The notes: a model not told the origin generated them from the sequence alone. Positions 1-13,067 are shown, counted from the stretch's first letter. The stretch: DNA of 64,000 nt from Mesotaenium endlicherianum (GCA_009602735.1 WELA01001462.1:414309-478308); one strand, 5' to 3'. Program-made: numbers and translations.

Positions 1-214
1 GGGGGGGGGATGCGCACACCTTGAGTCACTCATCGCTTTCCCCTCGTATCTACTTTGCATGTGGCACCATACGACTGTCGCCTGTTTGCGGTGGCACTCA
101 TCCAGGCTCCACAGGGGCAGCATTGGAGGAGAGCAAGGGAGAGGGAGGGGATGAGCCCGCTCACAGAAGATGGGTCGCGGGACAATAGGTGGACATTCCA
201 GCAAGCACTTCTGT

Positions 215-3200
215 CTACAGTAGCCCGGAGCCACCAGCGCGCTTGTGCACATATGGGCCTGTCTTCATCTCCGTGATGAAGCTGGTCAGGGTGAACAGCT
301 ATATTCCAAAGCATGTGGCAATAGGAAAAAGGAGATGAAGGTCTGCCTGCATTCTGCTTTAGAGCAGAAGGGGGTGCCAGAAGGGCGGGGGGAAAGGGGC
401 TGGAGGTCCAAGTCACCTGGCGGCTGTGGTGCTCATCCATGTAGAGGAACTTGAGAGCCCCGCGGATCTTGCCCACGGCCTTGTCCTTGTCCCACCACTC
501 GCAGCCCTGCAGCTGGCGAGTGTCGCGCAGGCGCCATGCAGCCAGGCTCACCACTGCTATTTGCTCCAGGCTCACCCGATACCCGCTGCAGGACACCAGG
601 CAAGGCAGGCAGTGAGTGCGGCATTACAGCACGCAGCTGTCACCCCCCTCCCCCTCTTCTTGTAGACTGACAGACAGAGCGCACGTCGGGACACCCACAC
701 CATTCCGGCGATGAAGAAGGTGCTCTTGCCTTCACGGCTGACCCTACAGCTTCAGCAGCAGCAGCCAAGGGCCCCGGCTTGGCAGGCAGGAGAGCAGCAC
801 GAACCTGTACTTGACGATGCCGTAGGAGGGGAAGCCCTGGAAGGTGCGCTGGCGCCACTGCAAGGGGTCCTCTGCAGTGATGACCATGTGAGCGTGCTTG
901 CCCGTGATGTCGCGCTTCCACTCCTGCTTCTGCTTGTAGTCCACCAGCATCTGCACCCGTCCCCGCCCACCCGCCCGCTTGCCCTCCTGACCATAATCAG
1001 AACGCTGTCGACGAGGAGGAGGAGAAGGAGGAGAAGGAGGAGGAGAAAGGCGGCGAGGGCAAAGCTGCCGCCCCACACCTCTGCTGAACTCGCTTCTGAG
1101 CTCAGCGAGCACAGTCACACGGCACAAACGCCATGCGAAGCGCTGATTGAGCAGCACCCGCCCTCCCTCAGGGCGTGCTGCAGAGTGCCGACAGACGGAT
1201 CAAGTAGTACTCTGCCTGAGAACTACTTTGGTGGCAGAGTCCAGCCCAGCCAAGCCTGAGGATGATCGAGCAAGCACATGCTATCGGCAACAAGGAGGGG
1301 GGCACCCTGACCGGCAGCAGCAGGTAAGGTAGGGTAGCAACACCCTGCTGGTGCTGCAAATGCATTTGCCACCCTGGAGCAAGTGCAATGTTCCCATGTG
1401 AGAGACCACGGTGGTTGCGAGCAAGCAACTCAGGTGGAGCACACCATTGGCAGGCAAGGCAGGCCTCCCAGTGACAGAACCTGCAGCAGATGTCAGGGTC
1501 CTCGCAGGGCAAAGGGTTCGGCCAGAAGGGGAAGGGAAGGAAAGGAGGGGGGGCAGGGGACCCTCACCTGAGAGTAACCGACGCTGGTGCCAGAGAGAAG
1601 GAACTCCTTTTTGGCAGCCGTCTCGAGGTCGCGCTTGTTCTGCTGCTCCACCTCGAAGCGCGCAATCTTGGCGTCCACCAGCTGCGCCGTCTCCACGCGG
1701 AAAGAGTCCAGCAGGCGGTTGGCGGACTCCAGGGACGTTCGCGCCGCCTCCACCATCTGACGCACACTTACGGTGTGGCCCTCCACGACGCCCTTGGCCT
1801 TCTCCACCGCGTCCTGCGCCTGCCTGGCGCCCGCCTGCCCGTCCGCCACCGTCTTTGTCAGGCGCTCCACAATCTCCTGCTGCCCCGCCAGTCTCTCTGC
1901 CACGCGCACGCGCACGCACGCCCCCCCAACCATTGGCCCCGTCAAAGATGAACACGATGAGCGAGCGTGCACATGCACGCACACACGCACACACATATCA
2001 GCTTCCCTCTAGGTTGTGTCTTAAGAGGGGGATGCAGAAGGGTGCATCCACCAGGCACGGGCACAGGCACGGCATCCAGCACAGCCCACCCATGCACACG
2101 TCCACAACATACCTGACAGCAGGTTGACGGAGTCGAGCACGCCTGCCACGCTTGTGTCGGTGGAGCCCTGCAGAGGGAGGGGGATGCAGGTCAGAGTCGG
2201 ACACATCCCTCGTCACAACCGTGCAACCACGCATTGCAATGTAGCCAGTCTGTGAGTTACAAGGAAAGCAGATGCAGAAGCAGCTCTCTCTCATAGACAC
2301 TCTCCTCCCCTAACCCCCAACTCCCCCGCCTCTAAGTTGCAGGGGGGAGACCCCAACACAACAGGGAAGCGAGAGGGATTGAGTGGAGACAAAGAGCGCG
2401 AGGGAGGGACGAGGCAAGGCAGCACGCAGATGGAGGGAACCCAGCACTTTGGTGAGAACGCCGGTGCCAACAGCCGGGAGCAGCGGGAGCAGCAGCAGCT
2501 GTGCACTGATGCGCGACTGACGATGGCAAACAAGAGATCAGTCGCTGCCTGCCCCCTCTCTGTATAAGCTTCTCAAGCACTGCACAAACCTTCTGCACTA
2601 GAAGCAAAGTGCTCTCAGGTGAAAACTTCCAGGAGAGCAGGAGAAATACTCACCGGCTTTTGCCCCAGACCCTTGACCACGGCCGGCAGCACCACCTGCA
2701 ATGTTCCCACGTGTCATCTGTCAGCCCTACTGCTGTTCATCGCTTGATACTGAAGCACAACACAAAAACTCAAGATTTAAGGAACTGGAGGAACGTGGGG
2801 ATGGCCCCTTCAGTGGCACCTGGAGCTTTAGGACTTCCTCAAACAATGGTTTCTCATAATCTCATCCGCAAGAAAATGGCTCCCTCTCTGCCTTCTCTCG
2901 AGCACATGGCTCCGTGCAGCAACTTCCTAGGTCTCGTACGAGCTGTTGCTGGCTGCTTGCCATGGGAATACTATGGTGCTGGAGACAGCTGGCAGTGTGC
3001 ACAATGACTACATGTCCAGCCAGAGCAGACAGTCATGCAGGCTGTGCATTCACCCATCACCAGCCCTATACCCATGCCTCGCCAGTTTGGCAAATTAGGA
3101 AATTACACTTTATTATACATGCACTTACTCATGTATATACACATATATATATATACGTGAGTACATATAGGGGTCTAAATGAATGTAAGTTTCTTTAGGG

Positions 3201-3787
3201 AGACCTTAAAATATGTCAATACAAACACCATGCATAAAAACTCATACATGAAAATGTTATATGTACATATATACATACATATGTCCATCAAGTTCAAAGA
3301 TTTCTCTACTACGGCCCCCTTGCTCCCAAGCATACTCCTTCTCTGCAGAACGTGGATGCACCCCTGGCAAATCAGAGATGCTCTGACACATGGGTTCGAA
3401 CTTGCTCCACAGGCTAACTGCGGAGGCTCCAGATATACAAGCTGTCGAGTTTCCCAGAATTTGTCTGCTTGGCACTCCAATGACACAGACTGACTGCATG
3501 AAGCTAGATGCGTGCAGCTGGAGCAGGTCACGATGCACGCCAGGACCACTCATTCCTAAAGCTGTGCAGAGTAGGAGCAGCTTATACCCGTGCTTGCCAC
3601 TGACTCACTCACTGTTATTGGAAATCCAACACAGATAAGCATCATTGCTGCTGAGATGCTGTCAACCTTACCTTGAAAAGTCAGAGGGTTGGAAGCTGCC
3701 AGCTGGCGAGGCACGAGGAGCACCCACCTGAATGGTGTAGACGATGAACAACGTGAAGGCCACCCCATATGCGCAGGTCTGCCACAT
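215..3787 (-). CDS. Unknown membrane-anchored coiled-coil protein, eight exons
   Basis: I resolve eight exons with GT-AG introns and consistent phases: 3787-3728, 2695-2654, 2167-2113, 1896-1568, 950-805, 743-699, 585-417, 298-215, giving 309 residues. The start is the first ATG after an in-frame stop; the last exon ends in TAG. Residues 5-25 form one hydrophobic segment (CAYGVAFTLFIVYTIQVV), so the protein is probably anchored at its N terminus. Residues about 55-160 (AERLAGQQEIVERL onward) are charged, Ala/Glu/Lys rich and heptad-like, a likely coiled coil. The C-terminal 140 residues look like a folded conserved domain, with DPLQWRQRTFQGFPSYG, REGKSTFFIAGM and SLAAWRLRDTRQLQGCEWW. I do not recognise the family and propose no function. 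The exon structure is seen directly; membrane topology is inference. There is no neighbour within 2 kb that suggests a role. Confidence 0.75.
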
Positions 3788-5908
3788 GCAGGACCATCTT
3801 CATCTTGTCAAAGATGCAAAACTTCAAACTTGCTGCGAGGATATGATATACGTTAACGCTCACATGTGTGTCAACGATCACATGTGTGTCACCTGTCTAT
3901 ATTCAACATCCTGGCAGCAGTGAGTGCCTTGACTTGCTATAGACTTTTTAAAGAGTTTCTTCTCCGTCTGTGGCAGCTCAGCTGTGAGTGAGCTGGCAAC
4001 TGTGGCAGATGAACAGAAAGGACACAATCAGGTAAAGTGTAGCTAAAGGAAGAGCAGTGACGACAACACATGTCCTGTCAAGATTGAGGAGCCAAGGCTC
4101 CTCTTCCCTGCTCTGTTCCTCTTTCCCCAGAACACTTTGTACCATTGTCTGCCAAAATTGAAGGGCTTCACTTGCCCTGCCCATGGCAAGCCCTTCCAAT
4201 TTTTCTCATGTGGACTCCTAGAAGTCATACCTTGTCAGCCTACCTCCCCTGAAGCTGTCCCCTTTTGGCACTGAAAGAAGAGTGCTTCCAGTCTTTATGA
4301 ATAACCAATTCGCGACAAAGGCTTCAACGACAGCTCGGCCAGTCGATAGTTTACTACCAGTGCGAGAGACTGGTCAAGAGCAACAGTATACTCACCAGAG
4401 TGGAGAAGTATTTCGACCTTGATGAGCCGTGTTTCATCATCCTGCTTACAGCTCTCAGTGTCCTGGAAGCAGACAAGTTTCAGGAGATTTGCCAGCCTTG
4501 AGGTTCTTCATATGTTACACCTTCTAAGATACTCCGCAGCCTGATTAAGAATGTGCTGAAGATAGTCAACACCGTGGCCAAGACTTTTCAGCAAGAGCGT
4601 GAGGCATCTCGGCTAGAACTGGCTGGACATATTTGAAGTTGTACTACCAGTCATCACTTCAATCAGCATGTACCTTCATTCGTGTAGGTAGCGAGAACCA
4701 TGGTTGCAAGATTGTTCATCCTCGCTAATTTTGTGAAGTATGACGACGCCAGCAAGATTGGCTTCTGCTGTCATGCAGTAGAGCCAACTGGGACGTCGGT
4801 GTGCAACGAGCTGTCTAATAAGCCGGATTGACCCTGTTTCCCTTTGTTCTCAAACGGCTTCCTTGCTGTGCCTCTAGCTATATTTTTTTCCCCGAAAGCT
4901 CCGAAAGCAAAACACCCGCATGGGTTTTCGCCTCCTTGATTCTCGCCTCCATAATGAGTCCTCGCCTCTTGCTCACTTCGCTGGGGTGCACACTGCACAT
5001 TGCACAATGCACATTATCAAATCCAATGATGGTCAACATGTAGTCAATGATGGCAGCGTTTGTCACATGTCTGGTTTGGTCTGGATGAGGGTGCGAGGGG
5101 GTTTGAGAGAAATTGTCCAAAATTGTCAGTCGCAAATGAATGGGAATCGCCGAGCGGCACGACAAGCTCCGCTTGCCAAAAAATCAGACTCCGTATGTAG
5201 CTGACTAATAATTGGGACAAGCACGCCATCCATAACCCTCGAGTGGGGTCTCCAAAGTCCACTGACGTAGGTCGATCTATTTCCAATCTGACGGTCAAGG
5301 GGTGGAAATGATTCATTTCATTCCAGGTCATGCTGTCTCCTCGGCTGGTAAACACTGGTCAATACCCCCTGGGGAAGAAGGTTACGATTTCTCTGTCTGT
5401 AATTCTGCAGCAACTTGTGTGAATTGATCATATCGTTCTCATGCGATATCATTCTGTCGGCACTTAAGTTTTTACGCTGCCGAATGCACGTATAGGTCAA
5501 CACGTAAACCAGGTCGAAGAGGCATGTGAACCGACGCGCATTCAAGCGTGCGCGCAGGATTTTCCTGTGCGACTGAACTTCAATAAATGCAGGTCCTTCA
5601 AGTCTGCGCCTGAGTGCATAACAATTATACAAGAAGTGGTTGGCGATGCTGGAGTGTTCCAGCCACTGTGAACTTAGCTCTTTGCATACTTATAATATTC
5701 GGTGGCAGATTGTTGTAGTCTAAGGAAACACGGTTGAGAAGGTTATTGGAATTGAAGGAGCATTATGCATGGAGAGGGCTTTGCCGTATTAAAAGTGAGG
5801 CTTTTATTCTTCTTCAAGTTTTCAAAAGTCGCCTACCGTTAAGCAAAATATGTAACTACGTTCTTGCCCATAATGCCTCTTTATGAGTCCTGTACTCTAT
5901 TACTGTAC
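3788..5908. other. Gene-poor stretch with a coding-like remnant
   Basis: No gene is identified. On the plus strand, 4,330-4,500 and 4,540-4,650 read as short open stretches with protein-like composition (for example RVEKYFDLDEPCFIILL and LKIVNTVAKTFQQ), and a small ATG ORF lies at 4,699-4,827. They could be exons or debris of one old plus-strand gene or element, but no family is recognisable. Short runs of TA and CATA repeats occur near 3,140-3,280, just inside the last intron of the neighbouring gene. Confidence 0.3.
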
Positions 5909-6453
5909 TAAGTGAAAACTGCTAAGAAATGAAGAAGTTATGCCTATTTATAGGTTTCTGCCTAAGTGCTCCTTTCTAAGAGGAAGCTACAAAATTTCCT
6001 AAGTATTTGTCAATTCGTCCCTTCTTGAATATTCGTGAGTATGCTAGATCAGTCTCATCTGAAGTGTCGGGTCAAATTGACGTCCACATACATGCATCAA
6101 CATTACTAGAATATTCTATCTTAGGCGCGCTAGGCTAAACCGAAATTTCTAGGTAAACCGACCTAGTCGGCACTCCGCGTCAGGCAAAATTACGTGAAGG
6201 TTCGAGTTTACTCTAACGGCCCAGATCGTTTGACGCTGTCGGTCAATTCGACGGTCGCGCTCACCGCGAACTAAGGACAGTCGTCAACCCACCTCAAAAT
6301 AAAACTTCGAAAATCCATAACTCTCTCAATACTCAACCACATTCGATGAACTTTATATCAAAATGACCACCAAAATGCACTCCACACTTCCATGTGATCA
6401 AAATATACTTTCATGAAAATCAAAAATGCACTTCATAAAGCTATGACCTTACA
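5909..6453 (-). repeat. LTR copy 1 of the A/B family (partial)
   Basis: This stretch aligns over its whole length with 9,380-9,922 and 13,278-13,816. Its high-coordinate end (TGTAAGG on the minus strand) abuts the polypurine tract of element A. The low-coordinate side is not full length. It carries the conserved blocks AAGAAATGAAGAAGTTATG and GACGTCCACATACATGCAT shared by all three copies. Confidence 0.8.
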
Positions 6454-9167
6454 TCATCCCCCTCCTCAAGATGCGACGTCCTCGATGCATTCTGCAGATA
6501 ACGCCTCAACTTACTCTTACAATGAGTCAAGTTGGCCTCCGGCTCCCCAGTATTGTCTTTTGCATGGTAGCCCTTCCACTTGACCAGGTACTCTTGAACA
6601 AATCGCTGACCTCGCTTGACTCGTCGATCGCCGACAATCGCCTCCACTTCATACTCCAATACGTCATCGATCTCCACCCGTGGTGACGGTGTAGGTAGTC
6701 GTCCTGGATGTCCTTCATTCGGGTCAACGTATGGCCGCAAACAACTGACATGGAACACATCATGGATATGCCAGCGTGAAGGAAGTTCCAACTTGTAGAT
6801 CACAGGATTGACCTGCTTGAGCACCACAAAGGGACCTGTAAACCGTGCCCGCAATCTCCTCTTGCCTGTGAAAGGTAAGTTCTCTGTTCACAAGAGTACT
6901 TTGTTGCCCACATGGAATGTCACTACCCTCCTGTGCTTGTTAGCATGCTTGACCTGTTCCTTCTGTGCCTTCCGAATACACGTCTTCGCCGTGTCCCAAG
7001 TCTTTGCCATCTGCTCCATAAATGCTTGTGTAATAGGAACCTGAGTCTCCTTGGCTTTCTCCAACAAGATGTTCCCTAGGTGATACACTTTTCTCCCATA
7101 AACCATAGCGAATGGTGATTGCTTGATAGATCCCTCCATGTTGTTGTTGTAGGCAAACTGCAACCCTGGCAGCTTCTTGTCCCACTCTGAAGGATCTTCC
7201 ATCATGAAACTCCTGAGCACCTCTTGCAGAGTTCTGTTGAGCCTCTCACTCTGCCCGTCTGTCTCAGGATGATAGGAAGTGCTCATACTTAGCTTGGTCC
7301 CCATCAAAGTAAACAATGATCGCCAAAAGTTGCTAGTGAACCTTGGATCCCAATCTGAAACTATTACCTTCGGCAAGCCATGTAGCCTGAAGATATGATC
7401 AAAGAATAGCAGTACCACATCTGCTGCCGTAGAAGTCTCCTTCAAGGGAATGAAGTGTGCCATCTTGCTGAGTCTATCAGATACAACCCAAACTGCATCG
7501 TGCCCTTGACCAATCACTGGTAAAGATGTGATGAAGTCCATAGCAATTTGCTCCCAAGGATACTCTGGAATAGGCAGGAGCTGCAATGTACCTCCCTTCT
7601 TTTGATTTGGTGTTTTGTTTCGCTGGCACGCATCGCAAAACCTGATCCACTCCTCGATCTCCTCGTCCATATTCCTCCAATAGTACTCTTGCTTCAGCAC
7701 GCTTGCCGTCTTCTTGCTTCCAAAGTGTCCAGCATATAAGCAATCATGATGCTCCGCAAGAAGTAGGTCGCGTAGCTCCTTGATGTCAGGTACCACCACC
7801 CTCCTGGAATCACCATAATACCATACGCCATCCAACTGCATACTCGGGTTGGACTCAGCTGCTCCACCATCAGCAAACTCTGGATCCTCCTCATATCCTC
7901 TCTGAAGCTTCTCCTTGAAGTCCACACTCTCCCTGATGACTGATACAGCTGCAAGGTCACACCTACTGGATAAAGCATCTGCGGGGTTGATCTTCCCAGG
8001 TAAGTACTCGATCTTGTGGTCGAACTGTTGCAGAAACTCCATCCACCTTGCCTGTCTTGGTGTCAACGTTGGCTGCGTCATAAATTTCTCCAAGCTCTTG
8101 TGGTCGGTCTTGATGAACACCTTCCGGCCGTTCAAATAACATCGCCAAATCCGCAAAGCTTGGGTAATAGCCAACATCTCCCGCTCGTATGCTGCATAAT
8201 TCTGCTCAGCAGGACTCAACTTCTTGCTCTCATATGCCACAGGTTGTAATCCCTTGCCTTGGTCTTGGAGAAGAATGGCTCCTACTGCAAAGTTTGATGC
8301 GTCCATGATGATGGTGAAAGGAAGCTCTGGACTTGCAATTGCCAACACAGGTGCCTGTGTCAACAGCTCCTTAATCTTCTCAAAAGCTTGCTGCTCCTTG
8401 TCACCCCATAGCCACTTCTCCTGCTTCTTTAACATGTCCGTGAGCGGTGCACACACCTTGGCAAATCCTTCAATGAAACGTCGATAATAATTCGCCATGC
8501 TAAGGAAGCTCCTGAGTTTATGAACATCAGCAGGTACCGGCCAATCTCTGACTGCTTGCTCCTTCTTCTGCTCCACCTTGACTCCTTCAGCTCCCACTAT
8601 GTGCCCAAGAAACTCCACCTCCTTAAGATAGAAGTCGCACTTGCTCATCTTCCCACATAACTTCTGATCTCTCAAGACCTCCAACACCTTCCTCAGATGC
8701 TCCACATGCTCCTCCAAGGTCTTGAAATAAATCAAGATGTCGTCCAAGAATACCACCACAAACTGGTCCAAGTAGGGACTGAAGATACTATTCATGAGAC
8801 CCATGAATGTAGCAGGTGCATTAGTCAGCCCAAAAGGCATGACTGTGAACTCAAATAAACCATAGCGAGTCCTGAAAGCAGTCCTCTGAACGTCTCCTTC
8901 TGTAATCCGTCCCTGGCGATAGCCACTCCTTAAACCGATCTTCGAGAAACACTTCGCTCCGACAAGCCTGTCAATCAACTCGCCCACTCGTGGAGGTGGG
9001 TACCTGTTCTTGATGGTGACCTTGTTGAGTGCCCGGTAATCGACACACATCCTCATAGTCCCATCCTTCTCCTTCACAAATAAGACTGGCACTGCAAATG
9101 GAGACTCGCTGGGTCGGATGAATTCCTTCTCCAATAACTTTGTCAGTTGCTTCTTCAACTCATCCAA
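6441..9167 (-). pseudogene. Element A pol: RT, RNase H, integrase, chromodomain
   Basis: Translation on the minus strand shows reverse transcriptase with [15 protein letters not shown] and the [16 protein letters not shown] catalytic block, an RNase H block ([21 protein letters not shown]), an integrase HHCC zinc-binding region ([11 protein letters not shown] ... [10 protein letters not shown]), the integrase core ([34 protein letters not shown]) and a terminal chromodomain (EYLVKWKGYHAKDN). This is the standard Ty3/gypsy order. The chromodomain is thought in this family to guide integration to marked chromatin. Fossil coding region; not to be read as a host gene. Confidence 0.9.
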
Positions 9168-9176
9168 CTCCGCAAA

Positions 9177-9922
9177 TGAAAGGGCCAGAGTGCCCTAGTG
9201 GAAGCGTAGTAACTCACGAGGGTAAGAACTAGTTGCAATCATACTAGTTCTTTAGTAGTGGCATATTACTAAGAAAGCTTAGGAAAATTACTCAACAATT
9301 TTAGCGGCAAGAAATTGCTCACAAATGATGTAGGATGAAAGGCCTTGTCATTACCAACTCGTAGAAGTTTACAGAAGTGAAAACTAATAAGAAATGAAGA
9401 AGTTATGCCTATTTATAATTTTCACCCTAAGTGCTCCTCTCTAGGAGGAAGCTACGGATTTTTCTAAGTGTTTGTCAAATCGTCCCTGCCAGAATATTCG
9501 TGAGTAAGCCAGATCAGTCTCATCTGACGTGTCAGGCCGACTTGACGTCCACATACATGCATCGACATTACTATAATATTTTATCTTAGACGCGCTAGGC
9601 AAAACCGAAATTTCTAGGTAAATCGACCTAGTCGGCACTCCGCGTCAGCCGAACTTACGTGAAGGTTCAAGTTCATTCTAACGGGCCAGATCGCTCGACG
9701 CTGTCGGTCAATCCGATGGTCGCGCTCACCGCGAATTAAGGACAGTCGTCAATCGACCTCAAAACTAATTGAACTTCGGAAATCCATAACTCTCTCAATA
9801 CATGACCAAATGTTATGAACTTTATATCAAAATGACCACAAAAATACACTCTATACTAATATACAATCAAAATATACTTTCATAAAACTCAATAATGCAC
9901 TTCATAAACCTATGACCTTACA
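9177..9922 (-). repeat. LTR copy 2 of the A/B family, shared between A and B
   Basis: A 746-bp LTR with TG...CA ends on either strand. Its low-coordinate end (TGAAAGGGCCAGAGTGCCC on the plus strand) matches the start of copy 3 at 13,068. Its high-coordinate end (CTATGACCTTACA) abuts the polypurine tract of element B. It therefore serves as downstream LTR of B and as the upstream LTR next to A. Confidence 0.8.
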
Positions 9923-11382
9923 TCATCCCCCTCCTCAAGATGCGACGTCCTCGACGCATTCTGCAAATAGCGTCTCAACTTACTCTTACGATGAGTCAAG
10001 TTGGCCTCTGGCTCCCAAGTGTTGTCGTCCGCATGGTAGCCCTTCCACTTGACCAGATACTCTTGAACAAGTCGTTGACCTTGCTTGACTCGTCGATCGC
10101 CGACAATCGCCTCCACTTCATATTCCAACACATCATCGATCTTGACCGATGGTGGCGGTGTTGGTAGTCGTCCTGGATGTCCTTCATTCGGGTCAACGTA
10201 TGGCCGCAAACAACTGACATGGAACGCATCATGGATACGCCAGCCTACAAAGGGACTTGTAAACCGTGCCCGCAGTTTCCTCTTGCCTGTGAAAGGTAGG
10301 TTCTCTGTGGACAAGAGTACTTTGTCGCCCACATGGAATGTCACTTCCCTCTTGTGCTTGTTAGCATGCTTGACTTGCTCTTCCTATGCCTTCCGAATAC
10401 ACGTCTTCGCCATATCCCAAGTGTTAGCCATCTGCTCCATAAAAGCTTGTGTAGGAGGAACCTGAGTCTCCTTGGCCTTCTCCAACAAGACGTTCCCTGG
10501 ATGATATAGTTCTCGCCCATAAACCATACCAAATGGTGACTGCTTGGTGGATCTCTGCATGCTGTTGTTGTAGGCAAACTCCAACCCTCGCAGCTTCTTG
10601 TCCCACTTTGAAGGGTCTTGCATAGTGAAACTCCTGAGCACCTCTTGCAGAGTTCTGTTGAGCCTCTCACTCTGCCCGTCTGTCTGAGGATGATAGGAAG
10701 TGCTCATACTCAGCTTGGTCCCTATCAAAGTAAACAATGACCGCCAAAAGTTGCTAGTGAACCTTAGATCCCGATCTGGAACAATCACCTTCGGCAACCC
10801 ATGTAGTCAAAAAATATGATCGAAGAATAGCCGTGCCACATCTGCTGCCGTACAAGTCTCTTTCATGGAAATGAAGTGTGCCATCTTGCTGAGTCTCTCA
10901 GATACAACCCATACTGCATCATGCCCTTGACCACTAACTGGTAACGACGTGATGAAGTCCAAAGCAATCTGCTCCCAAGGATACTCTGGAATAGGTAGGG
11001 GCTGCAATGTACCTCCCTTCTTTTGATTTGGTGTCTTGTTTCTCTGGCACGCATCGCAACTCCTGATCCACTCCTCGATGTCCTTGTCCATATTTCTCCA
11101 ATAGTACTCTCGCTTCAGCACGCTTGCCGTCTTCTCGCTTCCAAAGTGTCCAGCATATAAGCAGTCATGATGCACCGCAAGTAGTAAGTCTCGTAGCTCC
11201 TTGATGTCACGTACCACCACTCTCTTGGAATCACCATAATACCATATGCCGCTCTTCTGCATACTCGAGTTGGACTCAGCTGCTCCACCATCAGCAAATT
11301 CTGGATCCTCTTCATAACCTCTCTGAAGCTTCTCCTTGAAGTCCATACTCTCCTTGATGACCGAGACAGCTGGGATGTACAT
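9910..11382 (-). pseudogene. Element B integrase and chromodomain
   Basis: Close relative of the corresponding part of element A: integrase HHCC region ([18 protein letters not shown] ... CDACQRNKT), core motifs ([24 protein letters not shown]), then the same C-terminal chromodomain (EYLVKWKGYHADDNTWEPE). Fossil coding region of an LTR element. Confidence 0.85.
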
Positions 11383-13030
11383 TCGCCCAGGCTGTTAGGC
11401 TTCACGCTTGCTCCATCTGATGACCTGGCCAGGGCCACCGAAACAAGGTACATCTCCTTCACCTGATTCGCCCTGCATAGCTTCTTAACTTGCAGGCTCG
11501 ACAGAAGACAGTTACTTGTGGTCGTATCTACCTCCACCTGTTTCGCTGTCTCCATTCGACCATCACGCCCTTGGACCTTCACTTGTCTTGTGCTCCAGTG
11601 CACGTGAGGGTTGGCTTTCCTCAGCCATGGTCGGCCCAATATCACCTCATGGTGACCCAACTCTGCCTGCTCCATAACTTCAGTATTTTGGTGCCCCGCT
11701 ACTTCCACGTGAATAGCTTCCGTAGGTGCACCACACTTGAGTCTCTGCCCATTCGCCAAAATTGCCTCCTTAGGCTCATAATGCTTCTGCACAGGGATTT
11801 GCCACTATTTCACCAGCTTCTTGTGCACAAAGTTTGCACTTGCGCCACTGTCGACCATACACTTTGCCTTGTTGCCGTCGACCACTCCTTCCACGATGAT
11901 AGGCTTGTCAACATCTCGTCCTTCGCTTCTCGGCAGGCTCCTGGGGATAACCTCCTTGTGAGTTCTTGTCTTCACGCAAATAGACACTCCAGAACGACTT
12001 ACTGGCGTCCTCCTTTTTCCTGCTGTTGAGGTTGCTTCGCCTTCACATGACAATCTCGAGCCAGATGTCCAAGCTTGCCACAATTATAGCAGGGTCCTCT
12101 CGGCTTGAAATTCTGCTGCCTGCACTGGTACTGCACGAGTCCCAACTCCATAGGTATTGGACCTTGTCCACTCGTGCTTGGCGCTTGAGATCCAAAGTGT
12201 CGATATCCTCCAAAGTTGTGGCTGCCCCACTGCCTCTGACTATACTCCACAGCGTCGACCCTCGTTGCCAATGCCATCATTTCTCCAAGACTGGTAGGGT
12301 CCTTGAGCGCCACTTCCTTGGCCACAGTTGGCTTGAGTCCCCTCTTGAACTTGTCCATCATCTCCGACTCGTGCATGGATGGACATTGAAGCACCAGCTT
12401 GTTGAAGCGTGATACATACTCCTGAACGCTTCCTTGTTGACGAAGGCGCACTAATAGATCTCAAGCGGTAGCCTCGGGTGCAATAGGTTGAAATTGCCTC
12501 TTCAAGCCTACAAATAGCTGATCAACAGTAGCAGGAACTCCAGACAGCTGCTCTTCTTGTTCATACCAAGCTCCAGCACTCTTCTGCAGCAAAGTTATGA
12601 CAAAGGCGACTTGCCTGTCGAGCGTGAGCGCAGAATACTCCATAAACTTCTTCACTCCAAAAATCCATTGATGAACAGGCGGCGATCCACTCTCTCCAGT
12701 ATAAACTTCAGGTTTAGCCGAATGCACTCCCGATGCGGGTGGAATAACTGGTTGCACCACTGGGTTAACATGAATTGGTGGCACAATAGGTGCAGGTGCC
12801 AAACTCGTCGAAGCGGCGTTTTCCATAATAACTCGCACCATTCTCTCCACCTCCTGGCGCATGTTTTGTTGAAACTGTGTATAGACTTCTCCTCCAATTG
12901 CGTTTCCCATTTGCCTGAGCATTGCCTGCATCTCTTGTTGCTCTCTAGTCATCGTTGGTGCTGCCTGCTGCCCCGCGCGCTCAACATGCTGGACATGTTC
13001 GCCTCCTCCAGCTGCCGGCTGCGACTCCAT
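11115..13030 (-). pseudogene. Element B gag and protease
   Basis: Reading the minus strand from 13,030: a Gln/Met-rich gag N terminus, a gag core (TGESGSPPVHQWIFGVKKF, RQVAFVITLLQKSAGAWY, then QGSVQEYVSRFNKLVLQC), and a CCHC zinc knuckle (CYNCGKLGHLARDC, near 12,060). It is followed by an aspartic protease block with the active-site triad context MVDSGASANFVHKKLV (about 11,810-11,860) and ILGRPWL. Such gag proteins form the particle and the protease cuts the polyprotein. Fossil coding region. Confidence 0.85.
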
Positions 13031-13050
13031 AATATAATATGCAAACTAGC

Positions 13051-13065
13051 CCAGCTCCGATACCA
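13051..13065 (-). other. Primer binding site of element B (initiator tRNA-Met type)
   Basis: On the minus strand, two bases after the end of the LTR, the sequence reads TGGTATCGGAGCTGG. This matches the TGGTATC-GAGC pattern complementary to the 3' end of plant initiator tRNA-Met, the usual primer for plant Ty3/gypsy elements. It fixes the LTR boundary at 13,068. Confidence 0.75.
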
Positions 13066-13067
13066 AA

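Larger units (their letters stand above)
5909..9922 (-). mobile_element. Element A: Ty3/gypsy chromodomain retroelement fossil
   Basis: Minus-strand LTR retroelement. Parts seen: pol (reverse transcriptase, RNase H, integrase) and a C-terminal chromodomain at about 6,441-9,167, flanked by a downstream LTR (5,909-6,453) and an upstream LTR (9,177-9,922) shared with element B. A polypurine tract lies against the downstream LTR at 6,454-6,467 (read as GAGGAGGGGGATGA on the minus strand). No gag or protease is recognised. The domain order and chromodomain place it in the chromovirus branch of Ty3/gypsy. The copy is incomplete, with one or two breaks. By eye its downstream LTR differs from the LTR at 13.1-13.8 kb at several percent of positions, so it is not recent. 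Confidence 0.85.

Noticed and set aside
1411-2127. Long Pro/Arg-rich plus-strand open frame
   Set aside because: It lies opposite exons of the minus-strand gene and has low-complexity composition typical of an antisense shadow of GC-rich coding DNA.
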